From Persicitalea jodogahamensis (GTDB lineage Bacteria; Bacteroidota; Bacteroidia; Cytophagales; Spirosomataceae), in the NCBI RefSeq assembly GCF_014651615.1, contig NZ_BMXF01000007.1:1-64000 (forward strand): DNA of 64,000 bases, given 5' to 3'. The notes below the pieces were generated by a model. The model saw only the letters and a list, made by a program, of their open reading frames with translations. It searched no databases and was not told where the DNA came from. The number at the start of each line of letters is the position of its first letter. The first letter of the stretch is position 1. Made by a program: the position numbers and the translations under genes. This document shows positions 63,475-64,000 of the stretch, in pieces.

Positions 63475-64000
63475 ATGCATGTCATTCTTGGAGCAACGGG
63501 CCATGTGGGCTCGGCAGTGGCCCAATCACTGCTTGATCAAAACGAATCAGTGACCGTGCTAACCCGTGATCCGAAAAAGTCGAGCGAATGGGAGCGAAAA
63601 GGGGCAACCGTAGCGGTTGTGGATGTGCGCGACGTGGAAGCGTTACGCAACGTATTTAAAAAAGGGAAGCGGTTTTTTGTACTCAATCCGCCAGCCCCCC
63701 CATCGACTGACACAGCTTTGGAGGAGCGTAAGAACGCTGCCTCCATCTTGGAGGCATTGCAGGGTTCGGGGATCGAGAAGGTAGTAGTTGAATCTACCTA
63801 TGGCGCCCGGCCGGGAGATAAGATTGGCGATCTGGGAGTACTTTACGAACTAGAGATCGGTCTGGCTGAAACGGGGATTCCAACCAGCGTCATACGGGCG
63901 GCCTACTACATGAGCAATTGGGACATATCGTTGCCCACTGCCCAGCGAGATGGGGAGGTGCGTACGTTCTTTCCGCTCGATATGAAACTGCCAATGGCTT
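63475..64000 (+). CDS. NmrA-like NAD(P)-binding protein (partial)
   Basis: The first 175 codons of an atypical short-chain dehydrogenase. The Rossmann glycine motif VILGATGHVGSAVAQSLL is at the N-terminus, VLTRDPKKSSEW is the NADP-recognition strand region, and IEKVVVEST and SVIRAAYYMSNW follow. Such NmrA/YbjT-type proteins act as redox sensors or reductases, and a WYL or HxlR regulator is often adjacent, as here. The gene runs off the window. Confidence 0.75.
   Translation, partial: MHVILGATGHVGSAVAQSLLDQNESVTVLTRDPKKSSEWERKGATVAVVDVRDVEALRNVFKKGKRFFVLNPPAPPSTDTALEERKNAASILEALQGSGIEKVVVESTYGARPGDKIGDLGVLYELEIGLAETGIPTSVIRAAYYMSNWDISLPTAQRDGEVRTFFPLDMKLPMA

Overview
The window looks like DNA from a Bacteroidota bacterium of the Spirosomaceae/Cytophagales type. 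The evidence is a Bacteroidetes-style transfer operon (TraE/F/G/I/J/K/L/M/N with DUF4134 and DUF4133 proteins), several promoters close to TTTG-N19/20-TAnnTTTG, many small lipoproteins, and almost no Shine-Dalgarno sequences. No ribosomal RNA gene or intact tRNA gene was seen. Whether this is chromosome or megaplasmid cannot be decided from the window. No replication initiator was recognised, although a complete parAB locus with parS-like palindromes is present.

Layout. (1) About 0.2-12.7 kb, minus strand: the mating-pair-formation operon, read from 12.7 kb down to traN at 0.2 kb. It includes three consecutive DUF4134 pilin-like genes and a short duplicate of the TraK N-terminus. (2) 12.7-13.2 kb: a divergent control region and the best oriT candidate. 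(3) 13.2-16.8 kb, plus strand: ribbon-helix-helix mobilization protein, relaxase, ParA and ParB. Palindromes with arms AAAGTGACAC/GTGTCACTTT lie before and after parAB, and another lies inside the tra operon. (4) 16.8-33.3 kb: the rest of the conjugative element. It holds lipoproteins, the VirD4/TraG coupling protein, an M23 peptidase, a toprim primase fused to a degenerate nucleotidyltransferase domain, DUF932 and DUF1896 proteins, a 1689-residue N6-methylase/helicase and a membrane/LuxR pair. (5) 33.6-36.4 kb: a YhcG-type PD-(D/E)XK nuclease, a short CRISPR-like array with no cas genes, and a GC-rich serine recombinase. (6) 36.6-46.2 kb: host-like small genes (lipoproteins, a SIMPL protein, three paralogous membrane proteins) interrupted by a frame-broken IS3 element. 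(7) 46.2-47.7 kb: decayed DNA with a tRNA 3' end and terminator, probably the scar of an island insertion. (8) 47.7-58.9 kb: a defence island, with a YeeABC-like methyltransferase/helicase/GIY-YIG set followed by a complete four-gene Qat system (QatABCD). (9) 58.9-64 kb: an IS630 remnant cut by a 208-bp element with 37-bp perfect terminal inverted repeats, an alpha/beta hydrolase, a second serine recombinase, a WYL regulator and the start of an NmrA-type gene.

How it works together. The relaxase, its helper protein and the coupling protein would process DNA and deliver it to the TraE-N channel. The M23 enzyme would open the wall. ParABS would stabilise the element. The primase, the methylase/helicase and probably the DUF proteins would establish or protect incoming DNA. 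The YeeABC-like and Qat modules form a separate phage-defence block downstream of the tRNA scar.
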